This document shows, piece by piece, positions 47,713 through 56,853 of a DNA stretch of 64,000 nt. Every line of letters begins with the position of its first letter. Within the stretch, counting starts at the first letter, position 1. Both the position numbers and the translations under genes were made by a program. Below the pieces are notes generated by a model, which saw only the letters and a list, made by a program, of their open reading frames with translations, ran no database searches and had not been told where the DNA came from. The stretch is from Brenneria sp. hezel4-2-4 (GTDB lineage: Bacteria; Pseudomonadota; Gammaproteobacteria; Enterobacterales; Enterobacteriaceae), in NCBI RefSeq assembly GCF_013155275.1, contig NZ_JABJXS010000003.1, positions 124,001-188,000 of the forward strand. Direction: 5' to 3'.

Positions 47713-47793
47713 ATCATTGGCGATTTCGGCGATTGGGTAAGGTGCGGAACCACGCTATTATATAGTCCGCTAACTACTTACCACGAGGTCGTC

Positions 47794-50052
47794 ATGTCGA
47801 TTAAGCGTTATCCACACCTTGCACACTGGGGCGCGTTTACCGCGGTTGTTGAGGACGGAAAATTGATCCGCTGTGAGCCGTTTGCGGACGATCCGGCTCC
47901 CTCCGCCATGCTCGACTCCATTGTGCCGTTGGTCTATTCGGAACGCCGCATCCGCCGTCCCGCGGTACGCCGTTCGTGGCTGCAAAAACGCGAGAACAGC
48001 GATCGCACGCTGCGGGGTAAGGAAGCGTTTGTTGAGGTTGACTGGGATGTGGCGCTGGATCTGGTGGCTGCGGAGAACCGCCGCGTGCGCGATCGGTATG
48101 GCGCCGACGGGCTGTTTGCCGGCTCTTACGGCTGGTCTTCCGCCGGGCGTTTTCATCATGCGCGCTCGCAGGTGCGTCGTTTCTATTTCTCCGGCGGCGG
48201 GGCGGTCGACCAACTGGGCAACTACAGCTGGGGAGCGGCGCAGTTTTTCCTGCCTTATGTGATCGGCACGTTTCATCCCCTGACCGGAAAAGTGACCGAG
48301 TGGCGCAGCGTTGCCGAACACTGCGATATTTTCCTCGCTTTCGGCGGTTTGGCGCTGAAAAACGCCCAGGTCGCCTCCGGCGGCGCCGGGCATCATACGC
48401 TTAAGCCCGCGCTGGAAAAGCTGGTGGAAAAAGGCATTCCGGTGATTAACATCAGCCCGATGCGTGACGACTGCCCTGAGTTTGTCAACGCCGAGTGGAT
48501 CCCTATCCGCCCGAATACCGACGTGGCGCTGATGCTGGCGCTGGGCTATGAAATCCAGCGGCTGAACGCCGACGATAAGGATTTTCTGCAACGCTACTGC
48601 GTGGGCTACGATCAACTGACGGATTACCTGCACGGGCGCGGCGACGGGATTGCCAAAACTCCGGAATGGGCCAGCGCCATCACCGGTATTCCGGCGCAAC
48701 GTATCCAGCGCCTGGCGCGACAGTTGATCGGGGTGCGCAGCTTTATTACCTGTTCCTATTCCGTCCAGCGCGCGCACCGCGGCGAGCAGCCTTACTGGAT
48801 GATGATCGCGCTCTCATCCATGCTGGGGCAGGTCGGTTTACCGGGCGGCGGTTTTTCGTTCGGACATGGTTCGATGAACAGCGTGGGCAACGAACGTATT
48901 TCGACGCCCGCGCCGGCTTCTCCCTCCTGTGCGAATGCCGGACGGGCGATCCCTGTCGCGCGTATCGCCGATATGTTGCTGAATCCGGGGCAGCCGTACA
49001 CCTTTCAGGGGGAAACTCACGCCTATCCTGATATCCATTTGATTCACTGGGCCGGGGGCAATCCTTTCCACCACCACCAGCAGTTGAACCGGCTGGTTGA
49101 AGGCTGGCGCCGGCCGGATACGGTCATCGTTCAGGATATCGTCTGGACGCCGGCGGCGCAGATGGCGGATATCGTGCTGCCGGTGACCACGACGCTGGAG
49201 CGTAATGATATTGGCGGCTCTTCCCGCGACCGTTTTATTTTTGCCATGCATCAGGCGATTGCTCCGCAGCACCAGGCGCGTCATGACTTCGATATTTTCA
49301 GCGAACTGGCCGAACGGCTGGGCTATCAGGAGACGTTCACCCAAAACCGTAATGAGCGGCAATGGCTGGAAACCCTGTATGCGGATTGCCGAGCCAGACA
49401 GAACGACGCCGGGCAATTGTGGCCGTCATTCGATGAATTCTGGCGCCATGGGCATGTCGAGATCCCGATGGATGAAAAGCCGTTCGTATTCTTTGAAGAT
49501 TTCCGCCGCGACCCGCAGCAACATGCGCTGCAAACGCCGAGCGGCAAAATAGAGCTATTCAGTTCGACCATTGCCGGCTACGACTACCCCGACTTTGCGC
49601 CGCATCCTGAATGGCGGCCGCCGGTTGAATGGCTGGGTGCGCCCGCCAGCAAAACATGGCCGCTGCACTTTATTTCCATCCAGCCTTCCGATCGGCTGCA
49701 CAGCCAACTGGCGGCGACGCCGCAGGTTGAAGCCAATAAAACGGCAGGTAAAGAAACGCTCTATATGCATCCGCAGGATGCGGCGGCGCGTGAGATTACC
49801 GACCGCTCACAGGTGGAAGTCAGAAACGATCGCGGCCGTATTTTGGCCGGCGTGCGGATCACCGACGGCGTGACGCCGGGCGTGGTGATTATGTCCACCG
49901 GCGCCTGGTTTGAACCGGGGTTTGGGCGCAAAGAGTGGCACCCGGTCGAACAATCGGGCAACGCGAACGTCCTGACGCTGGATATCGGCACCTCTTCACT
50001 CACTCAGGGGCCGAACGCCATGAGCTGTCTGGTGGATGTGGTGCGGGTTTAG
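47794..50052 (+). CDS. Molybdopterin guanine dinucleotide-dependent oxidoreductase, BisC/TorA family
   Basis: The 752 residues belong to the DMSO-reductase superfamily subgroup with biotin sulfoxide, TMAO and DMSO reductases. There is no N-terminal Cys cluster for Fe-S and no Tat signal, which points to a cytoplasmic BisC-like enzyme. The segment GSYGWSSAGRFHHARSQ carries the expected serine molybdenum ligand. The cofactor-binding motifs HWAGGNPFHHHQQLNRL and TLERNDIGGSSRD are clear. It would reduce S- or N-oxides such as biotin or methionine sulfoxide. It is not normally at this site in E. coli, so it is probably a lineage-specific addition between mltA and tcdA. Confidence 0.85.
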   Translation: MSIKRYPHLAHWGAFTAVVEDGKLIRCEPFADDPAPSAMLDSIVPLVYSERRIRRPAVRRSWLQKRENSDRTLRGKEAFVEVDWDVALDLVAAENRRVRDRYGADGLFAGSYGWSSAGRFHHARSQVRRFYFSGGGAVDQLGNYSWGAAQFFLPYVIGTFHPLTGKVTEWRSVAEHCDIFLAFGGLALKNAQVASGGAGHHTLKPALEKLVEKGIPVINISPMRDDCPEFVNAEWIPIRPNTDVALMLALGYEIQRLNADDKDFLQRYCVGYDQLTDYLHGRGDGIAKTPEWASAITGIPAQRIQRLARQLIGVRSFITCSYSVQRAHRGEQPYWMMIALSSMLGQVGLPGGGFSFGHGSMNSVGNERISTPAPASPSCANAGRAIPVARIADMLLNPGQPYTFQGETHAYPDIHLIHWAGGNPFHHHQQLNRLVEGWRRPDTVIVQDIVWTPAAQMADIVLPVTTTLERNDIGGSSRDRFIFAMHQAIAPQHQARHDFDIFSELAERLGYQETFTQNRNERQWLETLYADCRARQNDAGQLWPSFDEFWRHGHVEIPMDEKPFVFFEDFRRDPQQHALQTPSGKIELFSSTIAGYDYPDFAPHPEWRPPVEWLGAPASKTWPLHFISIQPSDRLHSQLAATPQVEANKTAGKETLYMHPQDAAAREITDRSQVEVRNDRGRILAGVRITDGVTPGVVIMSTGAWFEPGFGRKEWHPVEQSGNANVLTLDIGTSSLTQGPNAMSCLVDVVRV

Positions 50053-50101
50053 CGCTATCCTGAGGCGTTTTTATTTTCCCTGAGTCAAAGGTCGGTTGTT
50101 A

Positions 50102-50914
50102 ATGAGTACGCAATTTTCCGAAGCCTATTTACAGCGCTTCGGCGGCACCGCGCGGTTATATGGTCAGCAGGCGCTGGCGCTGTTTTCTCAGGCTCATATC
50201 TGTGTGATTGGCATCGGCGGCGTGGGCAGTTGGGCGGCGGAAGCGCTGGCCCGCACCGGTATTGGCGCCATCACGCTGATTGATATGGATGACGTGTGCG
50301 TCAGCAATACCAACCGGCAGATCCATGCGTTGCGCCAGCATACCGGGCAGGCGAAAACCGAGGTGATGGCGGAACGTATTCTGGCCATTAACCCGGAATG
50401 CAAGGTCACCTGCGTGGACGATTTCATCAGCGCAGAGAATGTGGCGGAGTTACTTGACCGCAATTTCAGCTATGTGATTGACGCCATTGATAGCGTTCGT
50501 CCGAAAGCGGCCCTGCTGTCGTACTGCCGCCGCTATAAAATCCCGGTGGTCACCACCGGCGGGGCGGGCGGGCAAATTGACCCGACGCGTATTGACGTGG
50601 CCGATCTGGCCAAAACCATTCAGGATCCGCTGGCGGCCAAACTGCGTGAACGGCTGAAGCATGATTTTAACGTGGTGAAAAACAGCAAAGGGAAACTGGG
50701 CATTGACTGCGTATTTTCCAGCGAACCGCTGGTGTATCCGCAGCCGGACGGCTCCGTCTGCGCCTCGCGCCGCACCGCCGAAGGCGCAATGCGCATGGAC
50801 TGCGCTTCTGGTTTCGGCGCGGCAACCATGGTGACGGCGACCTTTGGTTTTGTCGCCGTTTCCCATGTGTTGAAGAAGATGATGGCGAAAGCGACGCGCC
50901 GGTCACAGGGTTAA
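50102..50914 (+). CDS. tcdA: tRNA threonylcarbamoyladenosine dehydratase (ct6A synthase)
   Basis: An E1-like enzyme that dehydrates t6A37 to cyclic t6A in tRNAs reading ANN codons. The ATP-binding Rossmann core VIGIGGVGSWAAEALARTGIGAI with LIDMDDVCVSNTNRQ is intact, as is VTTGGAGGQIDPTRI. ATG 50102 is preferred to a TTG at 50096. It lies next to csdE-csdA, which supply sulfur-transfer partners (CsdA-CsdE-TcdA), though convergent with them. Confidence 0.95.
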   Translation: MSTQFSEAYLQRFGGTARLYGQQALALFSQAHICVIGIGGVGSWAAEALARTGIGAITLIDMDDVCVSNTNRQIHALRQHTGQAKTEVMAERILAINPECKVTCVDDFISAENVAELLDRNFSYVIDAIDSVRPKAALLSYCRRYKIPVVTTGGAGGQIDPTRIDVADLAKTIQDPLAAKLRERLKHDFNVVKNSKGKLGIDCVFSSEPLVYPQPDGSVCASRRTAEGAMRMDCASGFGAATMVTATFGFVAVSHVLKKMMAKATRRSQG

Positions 50915-50942
50915 CCTCACGCGGTGCGGCAGGCTGTTTCGG

Positions 50943-51395
50943 TTATTGCGCGCAAACGTGTTCCGCTATCTCCCGAATTCTGGCGGCCAGCGCCGCTAAG
51001 CCGCTGGAGCGAGAGGCGCTGAGTTGGGCGCGTAGCCCCAGCCGATCGAACAGCGCCAGCGGATCGTCCTGAAGCAGTTCGCTCGCGGTTTTTCCTTCCG
51101 CGGCGGTGAGTAACACCGCCAGCAGGCCGCGCACGATGCGGCCGTCGCTGTCGCCATAAAAATGCAATGTGCCGTCTTCCCGCCGCTGATAGCCCAGCCA
51201 GACGCGGTTTTCACAGCCAGACAGCGAAATGGCGTCGTCTTGCAGCGCTTCCGGCAGCGAAGGGAGCTGTTTGGCTAATAAAATCAGCTGCCGGTAGCGC
51301 TCTTCCCATGAACGACAGGCATCAAAACGGATTTGCAGATCGTCAGCGTTAATCTGAGATCCGAAAGGGTGGGGAGTATCGGCAATATCAGTCAT
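50943..51395 (-). CDS. csdE: Cysteine desulfurase sulfur acceptor CsdE
   Basis: A SufE-like protein of 150 residues that accepts persulfide sulfur from CsdA. The acceptor cysteine is C61 in [12 protein letters not shown], at the E. coli position. The C-terminal helix region ([24 protein letters not shown]) is standard. It follows csdA by 15 bp in one operon. Confidence 0.95.
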   Translation of the reverse strand: MTDIADTPHPFGSQINADDLQIRFDACRSWEERYRQLILLAKQLPSLPEALQDDAISLSGCENRVWLGYQRREDGTLHFYGDSDGRIVRGLLAVLLTAAEGKTASELLQDDPLALFDRLGLRAQLSASRSSGLAALAARIREIAEHVCAQ

Positions 51396-51410
51396 GGTTT
51401 TTCATATCGA

Positions 51411-52616
51411 TTAATCGGTCAGTAATTCAAGTGAATTACCGATGGCCGTGACCAGCGAGGCAACGTCCTGCTCATTATTATACGGCGCAAACGAGGCGCG
51501 CAGCGTGCCGTTGACTCCCAGCGCCGCCATCAGCGGCTGTGCGCAATGGTGTCCGGCACGTAAGGCAATGCCGCTTTCGGCCAGCAGCGTGACCAGATCG
51601 TTATGGTGCACGCCGGAAAACGTGAAAGAAAGCAGGCTGGAATCAGAACGGCGGAAACTGCGAAATCCCGGGAATTGCGCCAATTGAGATTCTGCCTGGC
51701 GGGCCAGATCCCGGCTATACTGCTCCGCGCCATGCCAATCCTGCGGGGACAGCCAATCCAGCGCCGCGGAAAGGCCAAGTACCCCGGCGATGTGCGGCGT
51801 ACCGGCTTCAAACCGGTAAGGGATCGCCTGCGGGGTAAAGCCGTCAAAGGAAACCTGGGTCATCATTTTGCCGCCGCCCTGCCACGGAAGCATCCTTTCC
51901 AGCAACGCCGGTTTGCCGTACAACACGCCGAGCCCGGTGGGGGCATACAGCTTGTGTGCGGAAAAAGCGTAAAAATCGATATCCAACGCCTGAACATCGG
52001 GCGGACAGTGCGCCATTCCCTGCGCGCCATCGACCATCACCACGGCGCCGTACTGATGAGCAAGCTGAATGGCTGTCGCCAAATCGGGCAGACCGCCGGT
52101 GACGTTGGACATGTGGCCCAGCGCCAGCAATCGGGAGCGCGGCGTCAGTAAATCGGCAAGCCGCCCGATATCCGGCAACCCATCCGCGCCGACCGGCAGT
52201 TTCACCACCCGCGCGCCAGTCTGTTCCGCCGCCATCAGCCAGGGGATTAAATTGGCGTGGTGTTCCGCTTCGCTGACGACGATTTCGTCGCCGGGTTGCA
52301 GACGCGGACGGGCATAGCTTTGAGCGACCAGATTGATCGCTTCCGTCGTGCCTTTAGTCCAGACGATGGCGCAGGGATCTTCCGCATTAAGCAGCGTCGC
52401 CACCTGTTCCCGTGTCTGTTCGAAATGGTGCGTCAGCGCCTGAGCCGCCCGATGTTGGCTACGGTGAACCGTACCGTTTCCCGTGCTGTAAAACTGCTGC
52501 ACGGCGTCGATCACGGTCTGTGGCTTCAGGGCCGTTGCCGCGCTGTCCAGATACACGGCGCCATCCCTGAGCGCGGGAAACTGCTGGCGAAACGTTGTGG
52601 CGTTAAACGGTGTCAT
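51411..52616 (-). CDS. csdA: Cysteine desulfurase CsdA
   Basis: A PLP enzyme of the SufS/CsdA class (401 aa) that removes sulfur from cysteine. The PLP lysine is in FSAHKLYAPTGLGVLYG and the persulfide cysteine is C358 in AGHHCAQPL. The ATG at 52616 with AGAGG 6 nt upstream is preferred; another ATG lies two codons earlier and the frame is open further. Supplies sulfur to CsdE, with links to Fe-S assembly and TcdA. Confidence 0.95.
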   Translation of the reverse strand: MTPFNATTFRQQFPALRDGAVYLDSAATALKPQTVIDAVQQFYSTGNGTVHRSQHRAAQALTHHFEQTREQVATLLNAEDPCAIVWTKGTTEAINLVAQSYARPRLQPGDEIVVSEAEHHANLIPWLMAAEQTGARVVKLPVGADGLPDIGRLADLLTPRSRLLALGHMSNVTGGLPDLATAIQLAHQYGAVVMVDGAQGMAHCPPDVQALDIDFYAFSAHKLYAPTGLGVLYGKPALLERMLPWQGGGKMMTQVSFDGFTPQAIPYRFEAGTPHIAGVLGLSAALDWLSPQDWHGAEQYSRDLARQAESQLAQFPGFRSFRRSDSSLLSFTFSGVHHNDLVTLLAESGIALRAGHHCAQPLMAALGVNGTLRASFAPYNNEQDVASLVTAIGNSLELLTD

Positions 52617-52800
52617 GGTCATCCTCTTTTGGGGAGTCAGATCCTGTCCCATTTTCCCGGGTGAAACAAGTTTAGGACTATACTTAACATTACTTTGTGG
52701 AAAAACCAACAAACCTTGCTACGCTTTAAAGTGTTAAGTTTCAGAGTTTACTTGTGTATAAGGCTAATTAAAGAACATTTAAATTCAATTGGAGTTGATT

Positions 52801-53022
52801 ATGAAGAATAAAATTTCTATTTTGGCGGCGATTGTTATGGCATTTTCTCTGGCGGCCTGTTCGAGCAATTACGTCCTGCATACCAACGACGGGCGCACGA
52901 TTGTAGCCGATGGCAAACCGAAAGTTGATACGGATACCGGTATGATCAGTTATACCGACGCATACGGGCAGAATCAGCAGATTAACCGCGCTGACGTGAA
53001 GGAAATGGTGGAAGCGAAGTAG
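52801..53022 (+). CDS. ygdI: Small lipoprotein YgdI (YgdI/YgdR family)
   Basis: A 73-residue lipoprotein with signal MKNKISILAAIVMAFS and lipobox LAAC (C20). The mature part NYVLHTNDGRTIVADGKPKVDTDTG... DAYGQNQQINRADV parallels YgdR at 17548 along its whole length. GGAG lies 8 nt before the ATG. It sits next to gcvB as in E. coli. Function unknown. Confidence 0.92.
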   Translation: MKNKISILAAIVMAFSLAACSSNYVLHTNDGRTIVADGKPKVDTDTGMISYTDAYGQNQQINRADVKEMVEAK

Positions 53023-53050
53023 TTATGGTCGGCGGCTTGATATTGCAGAT

Positions 53051-53248
53051 AAAAAAAAGCACCGCGATTTGCGGTGCTATATATAAAATCACTATGGACA
53101 GACAGGGTAAATGTACAGGAAGTGAAATAAGGTAGACTCGCTACCGCGTCTGAAAAGGCAGACAATAAACAGCAAACACAACATCACAACCACAAGCCAA
53201 AAGCACCTCAGGTCACCCCTCCGCACTTTTCGTTCCGGCTCAGGAAGT
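53051..53248 (-). ncRNA. gcvB: GcvB small RNA
   Basis: An Hfq-dependent sRNA repressing amino-acid and peptide transport mRNAs in rich medium. The 5' end (ACTTCCTGAGCCGGAACGAA), the GU-rich seed region R1 (GGTTGTGATGTTGTGTTTGC) and the 3' block TTCACTTCCTGTACATTTAC match E. coli GcvB as I recall it. The terminator AGCACCGC/GCGGTGCT (53058-53065/53071-53078) is followed by eight T on the minus strand. About 198 nt (E. coli about 206). Transcribed divergently from gcvA, which activates it. Confidence 0.95.
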
Positions 53249-53252
53249 CGCG

Positions 53253-53320
53253 CTAATATAGGTATTTGCTGGTACATCCTCAACGGACAAATTATAATGG
53301 CTCGGATTATAAAAACTAAT
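53253..53320. promoter_or_regulatory. gcvB/gcvA divergent promoter region with CTAAT motifs
   Basis: The 127-bp gap between gcvB and gcvA contains CTAAT at 53253-53257 and 53316-53320. CTAAT is the short GcvA recognition motif known from E. coli. Probably used for gcvB activation and gcvA autorepression. Confidence 0.4.
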
Positions 53321-53375
53321 AGATAAATCCGCGCGTCGAAGGCGTTATTTATCGGTAAATAAAAGAATTTTATTT

Positions 53376-54299
53376 ATGTCAAAACGTCTACCTCCGCTCA
53401 ATTCTTTGCGTGTATTTGATGCGGCAGCCCGTCACCTGAGCTTCACCAAAGCGGCGGAAGAGTTGTTCGTTACGCAGGCGGCGGTGAGTCATCAAATTAA
53501 GTCACTGGAGGATTTCCTGGGGCTTAAACTGTTTCGCCGCCGTAACCGCTCCTTGCTGCTGACGGAAGAAGGTCAAAGTTATTACCTTGATATTAAAGAA
53601 ATTTTCTCTTCACTTAATGAAGCGACCCGTAAATTGCAGTCGCGCAGCGCCAAGGGGGCGCTGACGGTCAGTCTGCTGCCCAGCTTTGCCATTCACTGGC
53701 TGGTTCCCCGTTTGTCGAGCTTTAACTCTGAATATCCCGGTATCGATGTGCGCATTCAGGCCGTCGATCGGGATGAAGATCGCCTGTCGGACGATGTGGA
53801 TGTGGCTATTTTTTACGGCCGTGGCAATTGGCCCGGGCTGCGGGTGGAAAAGTTGTACGCCGAATATCTGTTGCCGGTCTGTTCGCCGGTATTGTTGACC
53901 GGCAACCATCCGTTGAAAACGCCGGACGATCTGGCGGCGCACACGTTGCTGCATGACGCCTCGCGCCGTGACTGGCTGACCTACACGCGTCAGCTTGGCG
54001 TGCAGATCAATGTGCAGCAGGGGCCGATTTTCAGCCATAGCGCGATGGTGCTTCAGGCGGCAATTCACGGGCAGGGCGTGGCGCTGGCAAATAATGTTAT
54101 GGCGCAGACGGAAATCGAGGCCGGTCGGCTGGTGTGTCCGTTTAATGACGTTTTGGTCAGCAAAAATGCTTTTTATCTGGTATGTCATGACAGTCAGGCA
54201 GAACTGGGTAAAATAGCCGCTTTCCGACACTGGATCCTGGCTCGGGCGGCCAATGAGCAGGAAAAGTTTCGTTTTCGTTATGATAACGGTACGCGCTGA
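53376..54299 (+). CDS. gcvA: Glycine cleavage system transcriptional regulator GcvA
   Basis: A LysR-type regulator of 307 residues. The N-terminal helix-turn-helix is LPPLNSLRVFDAAARHLSFTKAAEELFVTQAAVSHQIKSLE (in parts, residues 5-45) and the effector domain follows. GcvA activates gcvTHP with glycine and activates gcvB. Position opposite gcvB and similarity to E. coli GcvA make the call firm. Confidence 0.95.
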   Translation: MSKRLPPLNSLRVFDAAARHLSFTKAAEELFVTQAAVSHQIKSLEDFLGLKLFRRRNRSLLLTEEGQSYYLDIKEIFSSLNEATRKLQSRSAKGALTVSLLPSFAIHWLVPRLSSFNSEYPGIDVRIQAVDRDEDRLSDDVDVAIFYGRGNWPGLRVEKLYAEYLLPVCSPVLLTGNHPLKTPDDLAAHTLLHDASRRDWLTYTRQLGVQINVQQGPIFSHSAMVLQAAIHGQGVALANNVMAQTEIEAGRLVCPFNDVLVSKNAFYLVCHDSQAELGKIAAFRHWILARAANEQEKFRFRYDNGTR

Positions 54300-54348
54300 G
54301 GCGAAGCGCATCGTCTCGAATTTACACACGACGCTATTGGATAAAACG

Positions 54349-54744
54349 ATGAATGGTCGATTCATGCTGGTGTTTGCCGCCGTCAGCGGTTTTGTTTTTG
54401 TCGCGCTGGGGGCATTCGGCAGCCATGTGTTAAGCAAAACGCTGGGCCAGAACGAACTCGCCTGGCTGCATACCGGGCTGGAGTATCAGGCGTTTCATAC
54501 GCTGGCTATTCTGGCGTTGTCTATCGTCATGTATCAGCGCAGCAATCTGTGGTTCTACTGGAGCAGCGTTTTTCTGGCCCTGGGGACGGTGTTGTTCTGC
54601 GGTAGCCTGTACTGTTTGGCCCTGTCGCCTCTGAGGCTTTGGGTTTATGTCACGCCGATTGGTGGATTCTGTTTTCTGGTTGGGTGGTTATTAATGTTGG
54701 TTGGCGCACTGCGTCTGAAGAGAAAGGCTGAACGCCATGAATAA
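54349..54744 (+). CDS. ygdD: DUF423 family inner membrane protein YgdD
   Basis: ATG 54349 gives 131 residues with four hydrophobic helices and the DUF423 start [16 protein letters not shown]... [17 protein letters not shown]. Function unknown. It follows gcvA by 49 bp and overlaps rlmM by 8 bp, so probably co-transcribed with it. Confidence 0.92.
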   Translation: MNGRFMLVFAAVSGFVFVALGAFGSHVLSKTLGQNELAWLHTGLEYQAFHTLAILALSIVMYQRSNLWFYWSSVFLALGTVLFCGSLYCLALSPLRLWVYVTPIGGFCFLVGWLLMLVGALRLKRKAERHE

Positions 54745-55837
54745 AGTGATTCTGTACTGTCGCCCGGGATTTGAGAAAGAGTGTGCGGCGGAAATAACGG
54801 AAAAAGCCACGCACCATAACGCCTATGGTTTTGCCAGAGTAAAAGAGAACAGCGGCTATGTGATCTTTGAATGCTATCAGCATGAAGATGCGGAGCGACT
54901 AATAAAAGAGCTGCCGTTTCATGAGTTGATTTTTGCCCGGCAGATGTTCATCAGCGGCGAACTGCTGCGCGATCTGCCGCCGGAAGATCGCATTACGCCG
55001 ATTGTCGGGATGCTGACGGGGGCTATCGAGCGCGCGGGTGAATTGCGTGTTGAAGTGCCGGACACCAATGAAAGTAAGGAACTGATGAAATTCTGCCGCA
55101 AATTTACCGTGCCTCTACGTGCGGCGTTGCGTGAGAACAAGATTTTATTGGGATATGAGAAAGCCGACCGACCGGTGCTGCATGTGCTGTTTATCGCGCC
55201 CGGTTGCTGTTATGTCGGTTACTCTTACAGTAGCAACAACTCTCCGTTTTACATGGGGATCCCGCGCCTGAAGTTCCCGTCGGATGCGCCCAGCCGCTCG
55301 ACGTTGAAGCTGGAAGAGGCTTTCCACGTGTTTATCCCGGCGGATGAGTGGGATGAACGGCTCGGCAGCGGTATGTATGCGGTTGATCTGGGCGCGTGTC
55401 CCGGCGGCTGGACTTATCAACTGGTGAAACGCAGCATGATGGTTCACGCCGTGGATAATGGCCCGATGGCGCCAAGTCTGATGGACACCGGGCAGGTGAT
55501 GCATCATCAGGCCGATGGTTTCCGCTTTGAACCGCCGCGTAATAACGTTTACTGGCTGGTGTGCGACATGGTGGAAAAACCGGCCAAGGTAACCAGTCTG
55601 ATTGCCGACTGGCTGGTAAAAGGCTGGTGCCGCGAAGCAATATTCAATCTGAAATTGCCGATGAAAAAGCGTTATGAGGAAGTCTCGCAGAATCTGGCTT
55701 TGCTTAACGCGCGTCTGGCTGAGAACGGTATTAATGCCGAGGTGCATGCCAAACAGTTGTATCACGATCGTGAAGAGGTGACGGTACACGCACGGCGATT
55801 CTGGGCCGCCGTGCCGGGTCGGCGCGACGAGCGATAG
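54737..55837 (+). CDS. rlmM: 23S rRNA (cytidine-2498-2'-O)-methyltransferase RlmM
   Basis: Adds a 2'-O-methyl to C2498 of 23S rRNA. The 366 residues have an N-terminal THUMP-like domain (about 1-160) and a Rossmann methyltransferase domain with [17 protein letters not shown] (SAM binding) and the K-D-K-E tetrad region ([13 protein letters not shown]). Length equals E. coli. Overlaps ygdD. Confidence 0.95.
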   Translation: MNKVILYCRPGFEKECAAEITEKATHHNAYGFARVKENSGYVIFECYQHEDAERLIKELPFHELIFARQMFISGELLRDLPPEDRITPIVGMLTGAIERAGELRVEVPDTNESKELMKFCRKFTVPLRAALRENKILLGYEKADRPVLHVLFIAPGCCYVGYSYSSNNSPFYMGIPRLKFPSDAPSRSTLKLEEAFHVFIPADEWDERLGSGMYAVDLGACPGGWTYQLVKRSMMVHAVDNGPMAPSLMDTGQVMHHQADGFRFEPPRNNVYWLVCDMVEKPAKVTSLIADWLVKGWCREAIFNLKLPMKKRYEEVSQNLALLNARLAENGINAEVHAKQLYHDREEVTVHARRFWAAVPGRRDER

Positions 55838-55867
55838 TTTTTCACCGCCTTTCCATCATTATCATTT

Positions 55868-55903
55868 CCTATACGTGCAGCGGCAAAGCGCTGTATGTAT
55901 AGG
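55868..55903. terminator. Bidirectional terminator between rlmM and xni
   Basis: CCTATACGTGCAGCG (55868-55882) pairs with CGCTGTATGTATAGG (55889-55903) with two G-T wobbles over a 6-nt loop, between converging genes. Confidence 0.6.
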
Positions 55904-55942
55904 CGACGGGTTAAAGATAGAAAGAAGGCGAGAGAGCCGGGC

Positions 55943-56707
55943 TTAATGATGCTGCGGCGATAATCTCAACTGTTGCAGATTGCCGTTCAGCGTCAGCTCG
56001 GTACTGAGCGTTGCCACCTTTCGGCTGATAAACGCCATTTCCCGCTGTTGCTCAAGCTTGTTCCGCCATTTTTCCGGCACATTCGTCAGATCCTGATAAA
56101 GCGCATCCAGACTGCCGGCCTGTTGCAACAACTGCACGGCGCTTTTGGGGCCGATGCCGCTGACGCCGGGGATCTTACTGCTGCCGATGCCGGCCAATCC
56201 CCAGTAATCGGCAAGCTGTTGCGGCAAGACGCCAAACTCCTGCTGCACAAAAGGCAAATCGAGCCAGCGTTTCTGAAAGTAATCACGGATCTGGATCGTC
56301 GGCGCCAATAGCTGGCAATAGCCTTTATCGGTTGAAACAATGGTTGCCTGATATCCGGAGGCCGCCACTTTGGTCGCCAGCGTGGCGGCCAGATCGTCGG
56401 CTTCGTTGCCCGGTGAATGCCAACTGGCAACGCCCATTGAGGCAAAAGCCGCTTTAATCTGCGGCAGTTCCCCTTTGAGATCGTCCGGCATCGGCGTTCG
56501 TCCGGCTTTGTAATCCGGTAAAATCTGATGACGCCAACTGGTGCTTCGGTCTTCGTCGTCAAATACCGCGACAGCATGCGTTGGCTGGCTATGTTGCAGC
56601 AGTTGATTTAATGCATGCTGACAGGCGGTGACGGAGGGCGAGCCTTGTACCGCATGAATCCGACGTATCAGGTTAAGCGCATCGACAATCAGCAAATGTA
56701 CAGGCAT
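55943..56707 (-). CDS. xni: Flap endonuclease Xni (ExoIX)
   Basis: A 254-residue 5'-nuclease-like protein related to the small fragment of DNA polymerase I. Acidic metal ligands occur in [26 protein letters not shown] and [13 protein letters not shown]. The helix-hairpin-helix is [22 protein letters not shown]. Processes branched DNA flaps. Downstream of ppnN on the same strand, with a hairpin between. Confidence 0.94.
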   Translation of the reverse strand: MPVHLLIVDALNLIRRIHAVQGSPSVTACQHALNQLLQHSQPTHAVAVFDDEDRSTSWRHQILPDYKAGRTPMPDDLKGELPQIKAAFASMGVASWHSPGNEADDLAATLATKVAASGYQATIVSTDKGYCQLLAPTIQIRDYFQKRWLDLPFVQQEFGVLPQQLADYWGLAGIGSSKIPGVSGIGPKSAVQLLQQAGSLDALYQDLTNVPEKWRNKLEQQREMAFISRKVATLSTELTLNGNLQQLRLSPQHH

Positions 56708-56739
56708 AGGCAGTTTCCTGATAGGGTCATCCGTGTGTG

Positions 56740-56760
56740 CGGGGAAGGGTTACTTCCCCG
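56740..56760 (-). terminator. Hairpin between ppnN and xni
   Basis: CGGGGAAG (56740-56747) pairs with CTTCCCCG (56753-56760) over a 5-nt loop. No T-run on the minus strand, so it may attenuate or stabilise rather than end transcription. Confidence 0.4.
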
Positions 56761-56853
56761 TGAGGTCTGTATCGAATCGCCTAATCGAATCGCGTTTAAC
56801 CGATTCGATGCGCGGTAATATCAAGCATCGCGTAATAGCCGGTATGCATAACA

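Noticed and set aside
47770..48777. 335-codon open frame antisense to the molybdoenzyme gene
   Set aside because: Composition and overlap show it is a shadow of the well-conserved forward gene.
53092..53283. 63-codon minus-strand frame with a hydrophobic segment
   Set aside because: The DNA matches the GcvB small RNA over its whole length; the frame is incidental.
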